Source: JAQICJ01 sp041686345
GTDB lineage: Bacteria; Myxococcota_A; Polyangia; HGW-17
Assembly (NCBI GenBank): GCA_041686345.1
Contig: JAWLEA010000086.1
Coordinates: forward strand, 1 to 14,235
Length of the DNA: 14,235 nt
Reading direction: 5' to 3'
Position 1 is the first letter of the stretch; every line of letters begins with the position of its first letter. Below the pieces are notes generated by a model that did not search any database, was not told the origin of the DNA, and was given only the letters and a program-made list of their open reading frames with translations. The position numbers and the translations under genes were made by a program. Of this stretch, positions 12,660 through 14,235 are shown one piece after another.

Positions 12660-14235
12660 CTTTATCCTTTTTCTTTTTCTTTTTCTTTGATTCAATTTCT
12701 TCCTTCACCCTTGAAATACTTTTTTCAAGGACAGATTTCTCATGATCATTACGAGCCAATTTGACCTGCTTTTTCAAAGTATCAAGATGCTTGGCATGAT
12801 TATTTTTTTTCTCGTAATATTGAGCCAACACATCAAGGTAAAAAATCTTGTCTTCCAATTTTATTTGTTTTTTATTTTGATCAAGAATTGACTTGGCCTT
12901 CATCGAGTTGTTTTGCCGGAGATAGTAATTTGCCAGCCAGATTGCCGCCTGAGTATTATTTTTGGCGGCCAGCTGTTTCAATAATTCAACTCCTCTCTGC
13001 CTCGTACTTTTCTCCTTTGAATCAATCTGAGCCAGAGCCAGATTCAGGCCGACTTCAGGATCCTGCTCCTTTACATACAAAGGTTCGAGATATTCAACGG
13101 CCTTTTTATGATAACCGGCATAACGAGCCAGAATTCCAGCTTTTTTCTTGAAATCAGCTGTGGATTTACCTCCAGAACTGAGTACCCGCATATAATTCTC
13201 CCAAGCCTGTGAATATTCGCCAAGTCCTTCGTGCACTTTACTTTTAAGTTTATAATATTCAGGTTTGTGCTGATAATCTTGTTTGAGTTGATTCAGGCCT
13301 TTTAAAGCAACCTTGTAGCGTTCCTTTTTGATCTGCCAGGGAATAAGTTTCCATTTAATGTTTTTATCTGCAGGTTTCAAAGTTGAAGCTTTAAGCAAAG
13401 CCGGATAAATTTCCTTGTTCTTATTAATTTTGGGAGCAACTTTAACAATCCCCATCAAGGGTAGAATATCAGAAGAACGCAACTGGGATGCCTTTTTAAA
13501 GGCTTCGAAGGATTTTTCATTTTTGCCCAGCATCAGATTTGCCTGTCCCAGATGAAGATATGCCATACCATCTTCTGGATAAAACTCTATCCATTTTTTG
13601 AAAACCCTCCTGGCTTTTCCCGGCTGTTTTTGTTTGAGGTAATAAAGACCCAGAGCTGAAAGAACCTTGGTGGATTTGGGTGCGAGTTTTCTGGCTGAAA
13701 GAAGATGAACCCCGGCTGACTTAAGTTCTTTTTCTTTCCCTGTTTCAATTTCAAGAGCGGCCAATTTAAGTAAAACCGGAACCAGTTCTTTTCCCAGATG
13801 CATCTTATCGGTTACAGAAAGGTAAAGATCTTTCGCTGCAGTTTTTTCTTTGTGTTCTTCATAGATATTGCCCAGCAAAATAATTGAATCAATATGGTCA
13901 GGATCAATTTTGAGAGCCTCTCCGCAAGATTCAATTGCCTGGTCGCTTTTTCTTTCAAGATAGCGACAACGAGCCAGCTTGTACCAAGTATCGGCTGTTC
14001 CTTTATTCTTGAGAAGAAATTCCGTAAGTACCTTGGAACATTTTTTAATAGAACCGGTATCACGATATAATTTCGCCAGTTTGACAACTCCCTTTTCATT
14101 GTTTTTATCTTGAGCCAACGCATTTCTATAAGCAATAATAGCTGCCTTTTTGTTGCCTTTTTTCAGAAGCTTGTCACCTCGTTCCCAGTTGGCCTGCTGC
14201 CTGCTTTCTTTACTTGAACACCCCACTAAAATAAA
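12646..14235 (-). CDS. TPR-repeat lipoprotein (5' end outside window)
   Basis: The frame is open to the window edge and reads F-I-L-V-G-C-S-S there. L-V-G-C is a lipobox, so the Cys is probably the lipidated +1 residue and the rest of the signal peptide lies outside. A GTG at 14226 is an apparent start but falls inside the lipobox and is rejected. The visible 529 residues are almost wholly helical tetratricopeptide repeats, for example AAIIAYRNALAQDKNN, YKLARCRYLERKSDQAI and AYLHLGQANLMLGKNEKSF. The end is a lysine-rich tail (seven Lys in a row, then DKDEKG). Such proteins act as periplasmic or outer-membrane scaffolds. PilF/PilW-like pilotins are shorter and no specific partner can be named. 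It overlaps dapB by 14 bp, so the two are probably co-expressed. Confidence 0.85.
   Translation of the reverse strand, partial: FILVGCSSKESRQQANWERGDKLLKKGNKKAAIIAYRNALAQDKNNEKGVVKLAKLYRDTGSIKKCSKVLTEFLLKNKGTADTWYKLARCRYLERKSDQAIESCGEALKIDPDHIDSIILLGNIYEEHKEKTAAKDLYLSVTDKMHLGKELVPVLLKLAALEIETGKEKELKSAGVHLLSARKLAPKSTKVLSALGLYYLKQKQPGKARRVFKKWIEFYPEDGMAYLHLGQANLMLGKNEKSFEAFKKASQLRSSDILPLMGIVKVAPKINKNKEIYPALLKASTLKPADKNIKWKLIPWQIKKERYKVALKGLNQLKQDYQHKPEYYKLKSKVHEGLGEYSQAWENYMRVLSSGGKSTADFKKKAGILARYAGYHKKAVEYLEPLYVKEQDPEVGLNLALAQIDSKEKSTRQRGVELLKQLAAKNNTQAAIWLANYYLRQNNSMKAKSILDQNKKQIKLEDKIFYLDVLAQYYEKKNNHAKHLDTLKKQVKLARNDHEKSVLEKSISRVKEEIESKKKKKKKDKDEKG
12665..12668 (-). promoter_or_regulatory. 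Ribosome binding site of dapB inside the TPR gene
   Basis: AGGA lies five bases before ATG 12659, within the last codons of the TPR gene. It supports the internal ATG as the dapB start, and links dapB translation to passage of ribosomes over the lysine tail. Confidence 0.6.

Noticed and set aside
12657..12695. Longer DapB starting at TTG 12695, or a programmed frameshift joining TPR protein and DapB
   Set aside because: The extension is only an Arg/Lys run read from the TPR gene's A-rich tail. dapB is in the +1 frame relative to the TPR gene, so the A-AAA-AAG type of -1 slippage would not reach it, and a good AGGA-ATG start exists.
14226..14228. TPR protein starting at GTG 14226
   Set aside because: The frame continues upstream to the window edge as F-I-L-V-G-C, a lipobox, so the GTG is an internal valine and the gene is 5'-truncated by the window.

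Overview
The window is AT-rich, gene-dense bacterial chromosome. A lipobox protein, Tad-type and type IV pilus inner-membrane parts, and DapB for the peptidoglycan/lysine pathway all point to a diderm (Gram-negative) cell. FHA proteins next to a Tad locus plus a PilS-like kinase suggest a deltaproteobacterial-grade or uncultured-phylum lineage. That placement is an inference from gene content and no marker here proves it. No tRNA, rRNA, CRISPR array, transposase or integrase gene was seen.

Layout. (i) 1-4852, minus strand: cpaB, tadB, tadC and a membrane-anchored FHA protein form one tight operon. It is followed, after 509 bp of repeat-rich DNA, by a second, truncated FHA protein with a PPGPGR tandem-repeat tail. 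(ii) 4853-5342: a non-coding block with a probable cpaB promoter, several palindromes and a likely intrinsic terminator for priA. (iii) 5343-8622, minus strand: galU and priA, with the priA start touching or overlapping the galU stop. (iv) 8623-8977: a divergent intergenic region holding a good galU promoter set inside a 10-bp inverted repeat, and one copy of a short repeat. (v) 8978-11878, plus strand: pilC and a PilS-like sensor kinase. (vi) 11892-14235, minus strand: a TPR lipoprotein (5' end outside the window) overlapping dapB, convergent with pilS.

How the genes fit together. Two related envelope machines are represented: a Tad/Flp apparatus (CpaB, TadB, TadC) and a classical type IV pilus platform protein (PilC) with a PilS-like kinase. 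Neither set is complete here: no ATPase, secretin, pilin or PilR is visible. The FHA proteins suggest that phosphothreonine signalling reaches the Tad apparatus, but no Ser/Thr kinase is in the window. GalU (UDP-glucose), DapB and PriA are housekeeping.

The main structure not explained by genes is a family of three degenerate copies of a 143-162 bp palindromic, MITE-like element. Two copies lie in tandem after the FHA gene and one sits just before pilC. The two long copies share about 77% identity over 120 hand-aligned bases, have inverted ends, and lie next to TA dinucleotides at several ends. One copy appears to supply the last base of the FHA gene's stop codon.
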